Counted from the stretch's first letter, positions 1 to 7,904 are shown. The stretch is 20,224 nt of DNA from Alkalimonas sp. (GCA_007117525.1 SKGJ01000031.1:1-20224), one strand, 5' to 3'. The notes: generated by a model not told the origin, from the letters alone. A program made the numbers and translations.

Positions 1-21
1 ATTGCCACAGTGGAGTAATCA

Positions 22-1353
22 ATGACGCCTTTTGCCGAACTGGCGCTGGATCCGCGCTTGTTGCGCTCGATGCAGCACCTTGGATTTACCAAGCCGACTG
101 AAGTCCAGCAAGAGGCCATTCCGGCCGTTTTAACGGGCAAAGATCTGTTGGTGTCATCCCGCACCGGCTCCGGCAAAACACTGGCTTACCTGTTGCCCAT
201 GATGCAGCGCTTGCTTCGCAGCAAGCCGCTGTCTCGTCAGGATGCTCGTGCCTTAATACTGGCGCCTACCCGTGAGCTGGCCAGACAGGTCTACAGCCAG
301 CTTCGCTTGCTGGTGGCCAATACGCCAATTCAGGCCGTCCTCATTCTGGGAGGCGAAAATTTCAATGATCAGGAAAAACTGCTGAAACGCCAGCCGCAGA
401 TTATTGTCGCTACACCGGGGCGTTTTTGCGATCACCTCAGTCACCGCTCGGTGTTTTTGCAGGGACTTGAGATGTTGATCCTGGACGAAGCCGATCGCAT
501 GCTGGACCTGGGGTTTGCGAAAGAGCTGATGGCCATTCACAAAGCGGCATCGCATCGCTTGCGTCAGACCTTGTTGTTTTCTGCCACCCTGGATCACATT
601 GACGTCAATGAGCTGGCCTTGGCATTGTTGCGCAAGCCGCACCGGATCACCACCGACGATGCGCATCAGCAGCATGCCGATATCGCACAGCACTTTTATC
701 TGTGCGATAACCTGAGCCACAAAGAAGCCATCCTGGCGCATTTACTAAAAGATGCTGAAACTTTAAAGCAAGTCATTGTGTTTACCGCCACCCGTGCTGA
801 TACCGAACGTTTGCCTGCCTGGTTTGAAGGGCTGGGCTTTAAGGCCATCGGCCTGAGCGGCAAATTAACCCAAACCCGACGCAATGCGGTGATGCAGGAC
901 TTTGCCAGTGGCAAAGCCCAGGTGTTGATCACCACCGATGTGGCATCCCGGGGGCTGGATTTACTGCAGGTATCCCATGTAGTGAACTTTGATTTGCCTA
1001 AGTTTGCCGAAGAATACGTGCACCGGGTCGGGCGGACTGGCCGTGCTGGCATGCAAGGCCAAGCCATTTCTTTGGTCGGACCCAAAGACTGGGGCAGTTT
1101 GCAGCAGTTGGAAGCTTTTTTTCGTCAGCCGGTTCAATTTGCTGTCATTGATAGCCTGCCTGCCCGTTTTGATGGCAGTTCCGCTTCAGTGACTGCAACT
1201 GGTAAAGCCAAAACCGATGCCGGCAAAGCAGTGAAGCGTCGGCCGGCAACGAAAGGGCCCGCCTCAGCCAAAGCGACACCCAAGGCAGTCCGCCCTCTGT
1301 TTGAGCGGGGGGATGATGGCGATATTCCAGTGCCGCGCAAGAAAAAATCATAA
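22..1353 (+). CDS. srmB: DEAD-box ATP-dependent RNA helicase, SrmB-like
   Basis: A 443-residue DEAD-box RNA helicase; the family unwinds short RNA duplexes using ATP, and SrmB acts in early 50S ribosome assembly. Visible motifs: Q motif (F22, Q29), motif I SRTGSGKT (46-53), PTRELA (82-87), GG (110-111), TPGR (131-134), DEAD (155-158), SAT (187-189), TTDVASRGLD (304-313) and HRVGRTGRAG (334-343). The tail from about residue 390 is rich in Lys, Ala and Pro and probably binds RNA. Length and the LSHKEAILAHLLK and FAVIDSLPAR stretches resemble E. coli SrmB more than RhlB, RhlE or DeaD. Motif I has Ser-Arg where A-P/E is usual. The start has a GGAG at 12-15. The cold-shock gene follows after a long leader, so both neighbours deal with RNA structure. 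The helicase call is certain; the srmB name is likely but not proven. Confidence 0.9.
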   Translation: MTPFAELALDPRLLRSMQHLGFTKPTEVQQEAIPAVLTGKDLLVSSRTGSGKTLAYLLPMMQRLLRSKPLSRQDARALILAPTRELARQVYSQLRLLVANTPIQAVLILGGENFNDQEKLLKRQPQIIVATPGRFCDHLSHRSVFLQGLEMLILDEADRMLDLGFAKELMAIHKAASHRLRQTLLFSATLDHIDVNELALALLRKPHRITTDDAHQQHADIAQHFYLCDNLSHKEAILAHLLKDAETLKQVIVFTATRADTERLPAWFEGLGFKAIGLSGKLTQTRRNAVMQDFASGKAQVLITTDVASRGLDLLQVSHVVNFDLPKFAEEYVHRVGRTGRAGMQGQAISLVGPKDWGSLQQLEAFFRQPVQFAVIDSLPARFDGSSASVTATGKAKTDAGKAVKRRPATKGPASAKATPKAVRPLFERGDDGDIPVPRKKKS

Positions 1354-1380
1354 AGCCGTCACAACTTTTTGCAGGTTCGG

Positions 1381-1389
1381 TGCTACACT
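1381..1389 (+). promoter_or_regulatory. Probable extended -10 promoter of the cold-shock gene
   Basis: TGCTACACT is an extended -10 (TGN plus TACACT, 5 of 6 to TATAAT). No convincing -35 at normal spacing is present: GTCACA at 1358-1363 is 4 of 6 but with a 20-nt spacer. A start near 1396 would give a leader of about 200 nt, as is usual for cspA-type genes. Confidence 0.45.
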
Positions 1390-1395
1390 GGTTTT

Positions 1396-1566
1396 ATGGC
1401 AACTGCTGCAGTGGGTTGCCATCGCCTTGCCGGGTTGTGTCGGTAGGGTGCAAAACATCAGCGACCACCTGTTGCGTTGTCGGGTGGGTCTTGCGATTGA
1501 GTGAAGCCTTGGCTTCATCGACCAGGACAGTCTGATGACAAGACCACCTTGACCAGCGTGCTGGTC
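1396..1566 (+). promoter_or_regulatory. Structured 5' leader of the cold-shock gene
   Basis: The 240-nt gap between the helicase and the cold-shock gene contains no gene but several inverted repeats. ATGGCAAC (1396-1403) pairs perfectly with GTTGCCAT (1415-1422). GACC/ACC (1463-1469) pairs with GGT/GGTC (1483-1490) around one bulge. GAAGC (1503-1507) pairs with GCTTC (1512-1516) around a CTTG tetraloop. GACCAG (1551-1556) pairs with CTGGTC (1561-1566), ending 27 nt before the start codon. A second GACCAG at 1520-1525 and a second GACCACC at 1542-1548 offer alternative partners. Long leaders that refold with temperature are known for E. coli cspA; the same role here is inferred. Confidence 0.55.
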
Positions 1567-1593
1567 AGTTGAATGCAAATGTAAGAGAGTGCT

Positions 1594-1806
1594 ATGTCAG
1601 ATTTAATTACCGGTACCGTCAAATGGTTTAACGAAGACAAAGGCTTTGGCTTCATTGAACGTGAAGGCGGCAAAGATGTTTTTGTTCACTTTCGTGCCAT
1701 CAACGGCACCGGTCGTCGTACCTTGGTGGAAGGCCAGCAAGTCACCTTTCAGGTTGTTGATGGTCAAAAAGGTCCTCAAGCCGACAACGTCACTGTCGTT
1801 GCTTGA
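1594..1806 (+). CDS. CspA-family cold-shock protein (RNA chaperone)
   Basis: A 70-residue single cold-shock domain protein that binds single-stranded RNA and DNA and melts structure in mRNA. It has the nucleic-acid-binding surface motifs KGFGFI (RNP1, residues 16-21) and VFVHF (RNP2, residues 29-33), plus W11 and F12 of the VKWFN strand. Length is exactly that of the CspA/C/E family. The start is preceded by a purine-rich AAGAGAG (1583-1589). It is expressed alone: a long structured leader stands upstream and an intrinsic terminator follows 18 nt after the stop. I cannot tell which Csp paralogue it matches, nor whether it is cold-inducible, although the leader suggests it. Confidence 0.95.
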   Translation: MSDLITGTVKWFNEDKGFGFIEREGGKDVFVHFRAINGTGRRTLVEGQQVTFQVVDGQKGPQADNVTVVA

Positions 1807-1824
1807 TGCACCAGGCTCAGCATT

Positions 1825-1852
1825 AAAAACCAGCGCTTGTCGCTGGTTTTTT
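1825..1852. terminator. Bidirectional intrinsic terminator between the csp gene and dinB
   Basis: AAAAACCAGCG (1825-1835), loop CTTGT, then CGCTGGTTTTTT (1841-1852). The GC stem is flanked by A's on one side and T's on the other, so it can end transcription from the csp gene (plus) and from dinB (minus), which converge here. Confidence 0.9.
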
Positions 1853-1867
1853 GTTGTTCAACAGCTC

Positions 1868-2920
1868 CTAAAGTCCCAGTTCCAGCTGCTTTGTTTCAGC
1901 CTGAGCCAAGCCGGCCTGCAACCCCATCAGACGGACCCCTCGTCCTTGTCCGCGCTGCCAGGCGGTAACCAGTAAAGCGCCAATGGCAATTGCGTCGGTC
2001 GCTGGGATTTGTTGCTCAACCGTGGTTTGCTGAAAGTCAGCAAACTTTAGTTTTACCGCCACCTTCTGCACCTGGTCTGTTGCCTGATGACGCTCCAGTC
2101 GTTGTTGCAAGGTGCTGAGCAAGCCAGGAAGCTCTGCCTCGCAGTCTTGCAGGCTCTGTTTGTCACTGGCAAAGGTCTGTTCCACCCCAACCGATTTGCG
2201 AACCCGCTCTGCACAAACGGGGCGATGATCGATGCCTTGACAGCGCTCCAGTAAGGTCTGGCTAAAAGCGCCAAACTGACGAATCAATCGGGGCAGGGGA
2301 ACCTTGGCTAGATCTGGACAGTGGTATACGCCCAAAGCATGCAGGCGCTCCGCTGTTTTTGGGCCGATGCCAGGGATTTTTTCAACCGGCAATCGGGCGA
2401 CAAAGTCCGTCACCTGATGCGGGCAAATCACAAAAAGACCATCGGGCTTGCGCTCATCGCTGGCGATTTTGGCCAAAAATTTGTTGGGAGCCACGCCGGC
2501 TGAGGCCGTTAAGCCGGTTTCCTGCCAAATATGCTGCCGAATGGCTGTGGCAATCCGGGTGGCACTGCCCTGATGCAAAGTGCTACCGGTCACATCCAGA
2601 TAGGCTTCATCCATCGACAGAGGCTCGATGCGATCACTGTATTGCTGCAAAATGGCCATCACCTGTTGGCTGGTTTCTTTGTAGGCCTGCATGCGCCCTG
2701 GTATCAGCTGCAACTGCGGACAGAGCTTTAGCGCTCGTGCTGTTGGCATGGCTGATCGAACGCCAAAGGCACGAGCCGGATAATTGCAGGCTGCAATGAC
2801 ACCACGAGCATCGACAGAGCCTCCCACGGCAATCGGATGCTGGCGTAAGGAGGGTTGATCGCGCATCTCCACGGCTGCAAAAAAACAATCCAAATCAATA
2901 TGAATGATTTTGCGCTGCAT
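1868..2920 (-). CDS. dinB: DNA polymerase IV (Y-family translesion polymerase)
   Basis: A 350-residue Y-family polymerase that copies past lesions with low fidelity. The palm motif IDLDCFFAAVE carries D9 and the steric gate F14; SMDE gives catalytic D104 and E105; the helix-hairpin-helix KIPGIGPKTAERL is at 181-193. The C-terminus QLELGL matches the beta-clamp binding motif of E. coli Pol IV (QLVLGL), so clamp recruitment should be intact. The length is that of E. coli DinB (351). A near-consensus LexA box lies 14-29 bp upstream of the start, so SOS control is expected. The ribosome-binding site is weak. It is a single-gene unit convergent with the csp gene and divergent from glyA. Confidence 0.97.
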   Translation of the reverse strand: MQRKIIHIDLDCFFAAVEMRDQPSLRQHPIAVGGSVDARGVIAACNYPARAFGVRSAMPTARALKLCPQLQLIPGRMQAYKETSQQVMAILQQYSDRIEPLSMDEAYLDVTGSTLHQGSATRIATAIRQHIWQETGLTASAGVAPNKFLAKIASDERKPDGLFVICPHQVTDFVARLPVEKIPGIGPKTAERLHALGVYHCPDLAKVPLPRLIRQFGAFSQTLLERCQGIDHRPVCAERVRKSVGVEQTFASDKQSLQDCEAELPGLLSTLQQRLERHQATDQVQKVAVKLKFADFQQTTVEQQIPATDAIAIGALLVTAWQRGQGRGVRLMGLQAGLAQAETKQLELGL

Positions 2921-2933
2921 ATTTATCGCTTGG

Positions 2934-2949
2934 CTGTTTATATATACAG
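2934..2949. promoter_or_regulatory. LexA (SOS) box upstream of dinB
   Basis: CTGTTTATATATACAG fits CTG-N10-CAG with an AT-rich alternating core, very close to the gammaproteobacterial LexA consensus. It sits just upstream of the dinB start on the minus strand and would cover a dinB promoter; TATAAA or TATATA inside the box could be the -10. LexA control of dinB is established in E. coli; here it is inferred from the site. Confidence 0.9.
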
Positions 2950-2972
2950 TAGTTTAGTGGTTTGCTGGATAA

Positions 2973-3004
2973 ATGCAAGACGTGCATCATGCAAGCGGTG
3001 CATC
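2973..3004. repeat. Two tandem 16-bp dyads (ATGCA-N5-TGCAT)
   Basis: ATGCAAGACGTGCATC (2973-2988) is followed directly by ATGCAAGCGGTGCATC (2989-3004), with two differences. Each copy is itself an inverted repeat, ATGCA-N5-TGCAT, so two identical dyads stand side by side with centres 16 bp apart. GTGCATC occurs again at 3075-3081. This looks like tandem operators for a dimeric regulator of dinB, glyA or both. I do not recognise the regulator. Confidence 0.7.
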
Positions 3005-3008
3005 GAAG

Positions 3009-3028
3009 CTGTGCGGATTTATGCACAG
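3009..3028. repeat. Inverted repeat CTGTGC-N8-GCACAG
   Basis: Perfect 6-bp arms at 3009-3014 and 3023-3028, close behind the two ATGCA dyads. Its inner TGC/GCA arms resemble theirs, so it may be a divergent third site. It contains one match to the loose DnaA-box consensus (TTATGCACA, 3019-3027), which I regard as chance. Confidence 0.5.
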
Positions 3029-3049
3029 AAAAGCCATTGCTGGCTTTTC
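3028..3049. repeat. Nine-bp hairpin upstream of glyA
   Basis: GAAAAGCCA (3028-3036) and TGGCTTTTC (3041-3049) pair perfectly around TTGC. No T-run follows on either strand, so a terminator is unlikely. It lies upstream of the predicted glyA -10 and may be another protein site or simply structure. Confidence 0.5.
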
Positions 3050-3097
3050 GGAAGTTTAGATGGCCAAAATCTGGGTGCATCCGAACCTTTTTGCGGG

Positions 3098-3103
3098 TAG
3101 AAT
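3098..3103 (+). promoter_or_regulatory. Possible -10 element of glyA
   Basis: TAGAAT is 5 of 6 to TATAAT. The position 17 bp upstream (GTGCAT) is a poor -35, so the promoter may depend on an activator; the dyads further upstream would suit that. A start near 3110 would place the 17-bp repeats in the leader. This is a tentative call. Confidence 0.35.
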
Positions 3104-3122
3104 AGGCGGCATTTCGGGCTTG

Positions 3123-3180
3123 GTCTAAGGTTGTACTGAGCCGAAGGTTGCACTAAGCCTAACGTTGCACCATGCCTAAC
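3123..3180 (+). repeat. 17-bp tandem repeat array in the glyA leader, about 3.4 copies
   Basis: Units run 3123-3139, 3140-3156 and 3157-3173, plus a partial GCCTAAC at 3174-3180. The second and third units are GCCGAAGGTTGCACTAA and GCCTAACGTTGCACCAT; the first is more diverged (GGTCTAAGGTTGTACTGA with one overlapping base). The common core is TAA(G/C)GTTG(C/T)AC. The array ends 11 nt before the glyA ribosome-binding site. The ATG at 3172 that lies in it is not the glyA start. Confidence 0.7.
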
Positions 3181-3201
3181 CACAGCGCTGCAGGAGAATC
3201 T

Positions 3202-4455
3202 ATGTTAAAGCGTACCATGACGATTGCCGACTACGATCCAGCTTTATCACAGGCAATAGCCGATGAAACCAGCCGTCAGGAAGCTCATATTGAGCTGATT
3301 GCCTCTGAGAACTATGCCAGCCCGCGCGTACTGGAGGCTCAGGGCACGCAATTGACCAACAAATACGCCGAAGGCTATCCTCACAAGCGTTACTACGGTG
3401 GCTGTGAGCATGTCGATATCGTTGAAGACTTGGCCATTGCCCGTGCCAAAGAGTTGTTTGGTGCCGATTACGCCAATGTGCAACCACACTCCGGCTCTCA
3501 AGCCAACTCGGCGGTGTTTTTAGCCCTGCTTGAAGCAGGAGATACTATTCTGGGTATGAGCCTGGCCCACGGCGGTCACTTGACGCATGGTGCCACTGTC
3601 AGTGCCTCTGGTAAGCTTTACAAGTCGGTGCAATACGGTTTGCACCCGGAAACCGGCGTCATTGATTACGACCAGGCCGAGCAATTGGCACTGGAACACA
3701 AGCCTAAATTGATCATTGCTGGTTTCTCTGCCTATTCTGGCATTGTCGATTGGCAGCGTTTTCGTGCTATTGCTGATAAAGTTGGCGCTTACCTGCTGGT
3801 TGATATGGCGCATGTGGCTGGTCTGGTTGCCGCGGGCTTGTATCCAAACCCGGTGCCTGTTGCCGATGTTGTCACCACCACCACCCACAAAACACTGGCT
3901 GGTCCTCGTGGCGGTCTGATCCTGGCGCGCAGCAATGAAGCTATCGAGAAAAAACTGAACTCGGCAGTCTTCCCAGGCAGCCAGGGCGGTCCTTTGATGC
4001 ATGTGATTGCCGCCAAAGCCGTCGCTTTTAAAGAGGCATTGGAGCCCGAGTTTAAAGTGTATCAGCAGCAGGTGGTGGTCAATGCCAAAGCCATGTGCGA
4101 TCAGATGATCAAGCGCGGCTACACCATCGTCTCCGGTGGTACAGAAAACCATTTGTTCCTGGTGGATTTGATCAACAAAGACATCACCGGCAAGGACGCT
4201 GATGCGGCCTTGGGACGTGCGCACATCACGGTCAATAAAAACTCAGTGCCGAATGATCCGCGTTCTCCATTTGTAACCAGTGGTTTGCGCATCGGTACAC
4301 CGGCCATTACCCGCCGGGGTTTTAAAGAGGCTGAAGCACGGCTGGTCGCCGACTTTATCTGTGATATTTTGGACAACATGGGCGATGAGTCGGTGATTGA
4401 CCGGGTTCGGGCTCAGGTCTCTGAGCTGTGTGCTCGTCTACCCGTCTATGCCTAA
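3202..4455 (+). CDS. glyA: Serine hydroxymethyltransferase
   Basis: A PLP enzyme that converts serine and tetrahydrofolate to glycine and 5,10-methylene-THF, the main one-carbon source. It matches E. coli GlyA almost end to end: [42 protein letters not shown], the PLP-lysine motif [15 protein letters not shown], and [12 protein letters not shown]. The start at 3202 gives 417 residues, exactly the E. coli length, begins [12 protein letters not shown], and has AGGAGA at 3192-3197. An in-frame ATG at 3172 would add ten unrelated residues and has no ribosome-binding site. It is probably transcribed alone or into nrdR; a strong hairpin follows. Confidence 0.98.
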   Translation: MLKRTMTIADYDPALSQAIADETSRQEAHIELIASENYASPRVLEAQGTQLTNKYAEGYPHKRYYGGCEHVDIVEDLAIARAKELFGADYANVQPHSGSQANSAVFLALLEAGDTILGMSLAHGGHLTHGATVSASGKLYKSVQYGLHPETGVIDYDQAEQLALEHKPKLIIAGFSAYSGIVDWQRFRAIADKVGAYLLVDMAHVAGLVAAGLYPNPVPVADVVTTTTHKTLAGPRGGLILARSNEAIEKKLNSAVFPGSQGGPLMHVIAAKAVAFKEALEPEFKVYQQQVVVNAKAMCDQMIKRGYTIVSGGTENHLFLVDLINKDITGKDADAALGRAHITVNKNSVPNDPRSPFVTSGLRIGTPAITRRGFKEAEARLVADFICDILDNMGDESVIDRVRAQVSELCARLPVYA

Positions 4456-4472
4456 GATCTGATTTTCATGCT

Positions 4473-4498
4473 AAAATGGCCGCAATAGCGGCCATTTT
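4473..4498 (+). terminator. Hairpin between glyA and nrdR, probable leaky terminator
   Basis: AAAATGGCCGC (4473-4483) pairs perfectly with GCGGCCATTTT (4488-4498) around AATA. The 11-bp stem is followed only by its own four T's and then GCC, so termination may be incomplete and leave read-through into nrdR. No other good nrdR promoter is visible in the gap. Confidence 0.6.
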
Positions 4499-4530
4499 GC
4501 CATGGACAGGTCTAAAGAGGATTGACGCCG

Positions 4531-4986
4531 ATGTTCTGCCCCTTTTGCGGTAAAGATGACACCAAAGTGATTGATTCTCGCCTGGTAGCCGATGGCCATC
4601 AGGTGCGGCGCCGGCGTGAGTGCGGCGCCTGTCATGAACGTTTTACTACCTTTGAATCTGCTGAGCTTGTGATGCCGCGCATTGTCAAACGCGATGGTTC
4701 CCGAGAGCCGTTTAACGAAGATAAGCTTCGCAGTGGCTTGTTGCGCTCGTTGGAAAAGCGTCCGGTGGCAACCGAACAAACCGAGCAGCTGATCAACAAG
4801 GTGAAGTCTCAGCTGCGGGCAACCGGGGAGCGGGAAGTGAGCAGCCAGTTGCTGGGGAATCTGATTATGGATGAGCTGGTCAAGCTGGATAAAGTGGCCT
4901 ATGTCCGCTTTGCGTCTGTTTATCGCTCTTTTAAAGATATTCGTGAATTTGGTGAGGCCATCGCCCGCTTGGGAGATGAGCAGTGA
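4531..4986 (+). CDS. nrdR: Transcriptional repressor NrdR
   Basis: A 151-residue regulator of ribonucleotide reductase genes that senses ATP/dATP. The N-terminal zinc ribbon has C3/C6 and C31/C34 with the DNA-binding RRRR stretch at 26-29; the ATP-cone domain follows (about 49-139), including [16 protein letters not shown]. The ATG at 4531 gives MFCPFCG, as in the family. A TTG at 4522 in frame sits one base from the AAAGAGG (4514-4520) and is less likely. The stop overlaps the ribD GTG by four bases, so the two are translationally coupled. This nrdR-ribD linkage is common in proteobacteria. No NrdR box was found in the window, so its targets lie elsewhere. Confidence 0.96.
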   Translation: MFCPFCGKDDTKVIDSRLVADGHQVRRRRECGACHERFTTFESAELVMPRIVKRDGSREPFNEDKLRSGLLRSLEKRPVATEQTEQLINKVKSQLRATGEREVSSQLLGNLIMDELVKLDKVAYVRFASVYRSFKDIREFGEAIARLGDEQ

Positions 4987-6098
4987 GCTTTTCGGCACAA
5001 GACAACCGCTTTATGGCCCGGGCAATTGAGCTGGCAGCACTGGGACGCTACACCACCTCGCCCAACCCCAATGTCGGGGCTGTGTTGGTGCAGCAGGGCC
5101 AGATTGTCGGAGAAGGGTACCATCATCAGGCAGGAGGCCCTCACGCCGAAGTGGTGGCGCTGCGGCAGGCTGGCGACCAGGCCCGTGGTGCTGATTGCTA
5201 TGTGACGTTGGAACCATGCAGTCATGTCGGGCGAACCCCGCCTTGTGCAGAAGCCTTGGTTCAGGCCGGCGTGCGGCGGGTGATCATCGCGATGCAGGAT
5301 CCCAACCCCCAGGTCGCTGGACGGGGTGTGGCCATTTTAACCGCTGCAGGCATTGTGGTGGAGCTGGGCTTGATGGCGGACTGTGCCAGGGCGCTGAACC
5401 CAGGTTTTTTAAGCCGGATGGAACGGCAGCGTCCTTTTGTTCGTTTGAAACTGGCGGCCAGCCTGGATGGCAAAACGGCACTGCGAAATGGCGCCAGTCA
5501 ATGGATTACCTCCGAAGCAGCCCGGGCCGATGTGCAGCTGCAACGTGCTCAATGCTGTGCTGTGCTCTCTACGGCAGCCACGGTGTTGGCCGATGGCGCT
5601 CGTCTTGGCGTTCGCCCGGAACAAGCCAGTCAGCTCATCACAAAGCTGCACGATGGCAAGGTGCGTCAACCGGTGCGGGTGGTGCTGGACCGCCAGCAGC
5701 GATTGACCGGGCAGGAGCCGTTGTTCGCTCAAAGCGGCCCTATCGTTATGGTCTATCCGCAAAGCAGCAGTCACCAGCCTCCGGCGGGTGCCACGGCGCT
5801 GCGGCTGCCATGCACGACTGTTGGTTTTGAGCTGCCAGCTTTGATGGCTGCACTGGCCGAACAGCAATTGAATCTGCTCTGGGTAGAAGCCGGTGCCGGC
5901 TTGGCAGGAAGCCTGCTGCAAGCTGGGTTGGTCGATGAGCTATGGCTGTATCAGGCTGCCAGAATTTTAGGCGATCAGGCCCGGAGCCTGGTCAGCATGC
6001 CAGAGTTAACCAGTCTGCAGCAAGCCATTGAGCTGCGCTGGCAGGATGTTCGCTTGCTGGGGACTGATCTCAGGCTGATTGCCGGATTGGAAAACTGA
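4983..6098 (+). CDS. ribD: Bifunctional riboflavin deaminase/reductase
   Basis: A 371-residue enzyme for steps two and three of riboflavin synthesis: deamination of the pyrimidine, then NADPH reduction of the ribosyl group. The deaminase domain (about 1-145) has the zinc site HAE (54-56), C79 and C88 in [11 protein letters not shown]. The reductase domain (about 150-371) has [22 protein letters not shown] and [21 protein letters not shown]. In the usual ADDP stretch the first Asp (D204, E. coli D200) is kept, but the next two residues are Gly-Ala instead of Asp-Pro. It starts with GTG inside the nrdR stop (GTGA overlap), with GGGAG at 4971-4975. The first rib gene of the operon. Confidence 0.97.
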   Translation: MSFSAQDNRFMARAIELAALGRYTTSPNPNVGAVLVQQGQIVGEGYHHQAGGPHAEVVALRQAGDQARGADCYVTLEPCSHVGRTPPCAEALVQAGVRRVIIAMQDPNPQVAGRGVAILTAAGIVVELGLMADCARALNPGFLSRMERQRPFVRLKLAASLDGKTALRNGASQWITSEAARADVQLQRAQCCAVLSTAATVLADGARLGVRPEQASQLITKLHDGKVRQPVRVVLDRQQRLTGQEPLFAQSGPIVMVYPQSSSHQPPAGATALRLPCTTVGFELPALMAALAEQQLNLLWVEAGAGLAGSLLQAGLVDELWLYQAARILGDQARSLVSMPELTSLQQAIELRWQDVRLLGTDLRLIAGLEN

Positions 6099-6105
6099 GG
6101 ATCCA

Positions 6106-6750
6106 ATGTTTACTGGAATTATTGAAGCGGTAGGGACCATTCGCTCTGCAACCCGGCAGGGGCAGGGCATGCAACTGTGGATTGCCTGCGAGCAGTTGGA
6201 CTTTTCCGACGTGAAGCTGGGCGACAGCATCGCCAGCAATGGGGTCTGCTTGACGGTAACGGCGCTGCAAGCTGGTGCGTTTCGGGCCGATGTATCAGCA
6301 GAAACCATGAGTCGCACTCTCTTTGGCAAGTACCGGCCAGGCCAGATGGTCAATCTGGAAAAAGCACTGCTGGCCAGCAGTCGTCTCGGTGGCCATTTGG
6401 TCGCCGGCCATGTTGATGGCATTGCCTCGTTACAAAGCATCGAGAAAAAAGCCGATAGCTGGGAGCTTTGGGTTGCCATGCCAGCGGAGCTCAGCCGTTA
6501 CATTGCAACAAAAGGCTCCGTCACGGTCGATGGTATCAGTCTGACCGTTAATGAAATCAAGCAGCATGCATTTCGGCTTACCATAGTACCGCACACTGCT
6601 TTGGTAACCACGCTTCAGCAGCTAAGGCCGGGGGCATTCATGCACCTTGAAGTCGATTTGGTGGCACGTTATCTGGAGCGGTTGCTGCAACAGGATGCGC
6701 CGGTAAGTGCTGTCAGTTCCGAATTACTGCGAACCCGTGGTTTTATCTGA
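6106..6750 (+). CDS. ribE: Riboflavin synthase, alpha chain
   Basis: A 214-residue enzyme that dismutates two molecules of 6,7-dimethyl-8-ribityllumazine to riboflavin. It shows the internal duplication of the family: barrel 1 starts [10 protein letters not shown] and has NGVCLTVT (about 46-53); barrel 2 has [12 protein letters not shown] and GISLTVNE. The ATG at 6106 gives the classic MFTGIIE start with GAGG at 6097-6100; an upstream in-frame TTG at 6079 is inside ribD and rejected. It lies 7 nt after ribD. Some databases call this gene ribC. Confidence 0.97.
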   Translation: MFTGIIEAVGTIRSATRQGQGMQLWIACEQLDFSDVKLGDSIASNGVCLTVTALQAGAFRADVSAETMSRTLFGKYRPGQMVNLEKALLASSRLGGHLVAGHVDGIASLQSIEKKADSWELWVAMPAELSRYIATKGSVTVDGISLTVNEIKQHAFRLTIVPHTALVTTLQQLRPGAFMHLEVDLVARYLERLLQQDAPVSAVSSELLRTRGFI

Positions 6751-6794
6751 GCGGGCGCGTTTCTTTTTATCAAGAGTCATCACAGAAGGTTTCT

Positions 6795-7904
6795 ATGCAA
6801 TTAAACAGTACCGCTGAAATTATTGAAGACATCCGTCAGGGGCGGATGGTAATCCTGATGGATGATGAAGATCGGGAAAATGAGGGAGATCTGGTGATGG
6901 CGGCAGAATACGTCACGCCAGAGGCCATCAACTTTATGGCGACTCATGGTCGTGGCCTGATCTGCCTGACGCTGACCGAGCAACGCTGCAAACAATTGAA
7001 CTTGCCGCTGATGGTCGATAGCAATAAATCCCAGTTTAGTACCGCCTTTACCGTTTCCATCGAAGCGGCTGAGGGCGTGACAACAGGCATTTCCGCCGCC
7101 GATCGGGCCCGGACTGTCAAAGCCGCGGTTGCGCGTGATGCCAAAGCCAGCGACATTGTGCAACCTGGTCATATTTTTCCGTTAAAAGCACAAAATGGCG
7201 GGGTCTTGATTCGGGCCGGTCATACCGAAGCGGGCTGCGATCTAACCCGTTTGGCTGGCCTGGAGCCTGCTGCGGTGATTGTTGAGATTTTAAATGACGA
7301 TGGCACCATGGCCAGACGGCCGGACTTGGAAAAATTTGCCCAGAAACACAACATCAAAGTGGGCACCATTGCCGATCTGATTGAATACCGCAATTTGCAC
7401 GAAACCACCATTGAGCAGGTCGCTCGGTGTCAGCTGAGCACCGATGTCGGTGATTTTGAGCTGGTGACCTTTCGCGATACTATCGACAACCAAATTCACT
7501 TTGCTCTGGTGAAAGGCGAAATCCGGGCGGAAGAACCATGCCTGGTTCGGGTGCATCTGCACAACACCTTCAGCGACTTGTTGTTGGCGGATAGAGCCGC
7601 GAATCGCAGTTTTCCGCTGCATCAGGCCATGCAGCGCATTGCTGACGAAGGCGGTGTTTTGGTGCTGCTTGGCAAACATGAAAGTCCGGATGCCTTGGTT
7701 CGGATGGTGCAAGCGTTTGAAGCCGAAGACAAAGGCGAGCAGCCAAAATCGGCTCCATGGCAGGGGACATCCCGCACCGTTGGGGTGGGCTCACAAATTC
7801 TGGCCAGCCTAGGGGTAGGTAAAATGCGTTTGCTGAGCAAGCCGAAAAAATACCATGCTTTATCGGGCTTTGGACTGGAAGTGGTCGATTACGTCAGTGA
7901 GTAA
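6795..7904 (+). CDS. ribBA: 3,4-dihydroxy-2-butanone-4-phosphate synthase with degenerate RibA-like domain (RibBX type)
   Basis: A 369-residue two-domain protein. Residues 1-200 are RibB, which makes the four-carbon unit for lumazine: acidic metal-binding loop [10 protein letters not shown] (23-32), THGRGLICL (50-58) and [11 protein letters not shown] (140-150). Residues 205-369 align with GTP cyclohydrolase II but lack the RCDCG zinc cysteines; the equivalent region reads [17 protein letters not shown]. It should therefore have no RibA activity. Such hybrids are known in proteobacteria (RibBX in Shewanella). A separate ribA is expected elsewhere. AGAAGG at 6784-6789 is a good ribosome-binding site. 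No FMN riboswitch is present in the 44-nt gap after ribE. Confidence 0.95.
   Translation: MQLNSTAEIIEDIRQGRMVILMDDEDRENEGDLVMAAEYVTPEAINFMATHGRGLICLTLTEQRCKQLNLPLMVDSNKSQFSTAFTVSIEAAEGVTTGISAADRARTVKAAVARDAKASDIVQPGHIFPLKAQNGGVLIRAGHTEAGCDLTRLAGLEPAAVIVEILNDDGTMARRPDLEKFAQKHNIKVGTIADLIEYRNLHETTIEQVARCQLSTDVGDFELVTFRDTIDNQIHFALVKGEIRAEEPCLVRVHLHNTFSDLLLADRAANRSFPLHQAMQRIADEGGVLVLLGKHESPDALVRMVQAFEAEDKGEQPKSAPWQGTSRTVGVGSQILASLGVGKMRLLSKPKKYHALSGFGLEVVDYVSE

Noticed and set aside
1348..1578. 76-residue minus-strand open frame in the csp leader
   Set aside because: No ribosome-binding site, no recognisable features, and the region is better explained as a structured leader.
3019..3027. DnaA box TTATGCACA
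   Set aside because: It fits the loose consensus TTWTNCACA, but about one such match is expected by chance in 20 kb on two strands, and no cluster is present.
3172..3201. Upstream ATG as glyA start
   Set aside because: It lies in the 17-bp repeats, lacks a ribosome-binding site, and adds ten residues not found in GlyA; 3202 gives the exact family length.
3520..4224. 234-residue open frame antisense to glyA
   Set aside because: Fully inside conserved glyA, with no ribosome-binding site or recognisable protein features.
6751..6794. FMN riboswitch before ribBA
   Set aside because: The gap is only 44 nt and lacks RFN-element structure; none was seen before ribD, ribE or ribH either.
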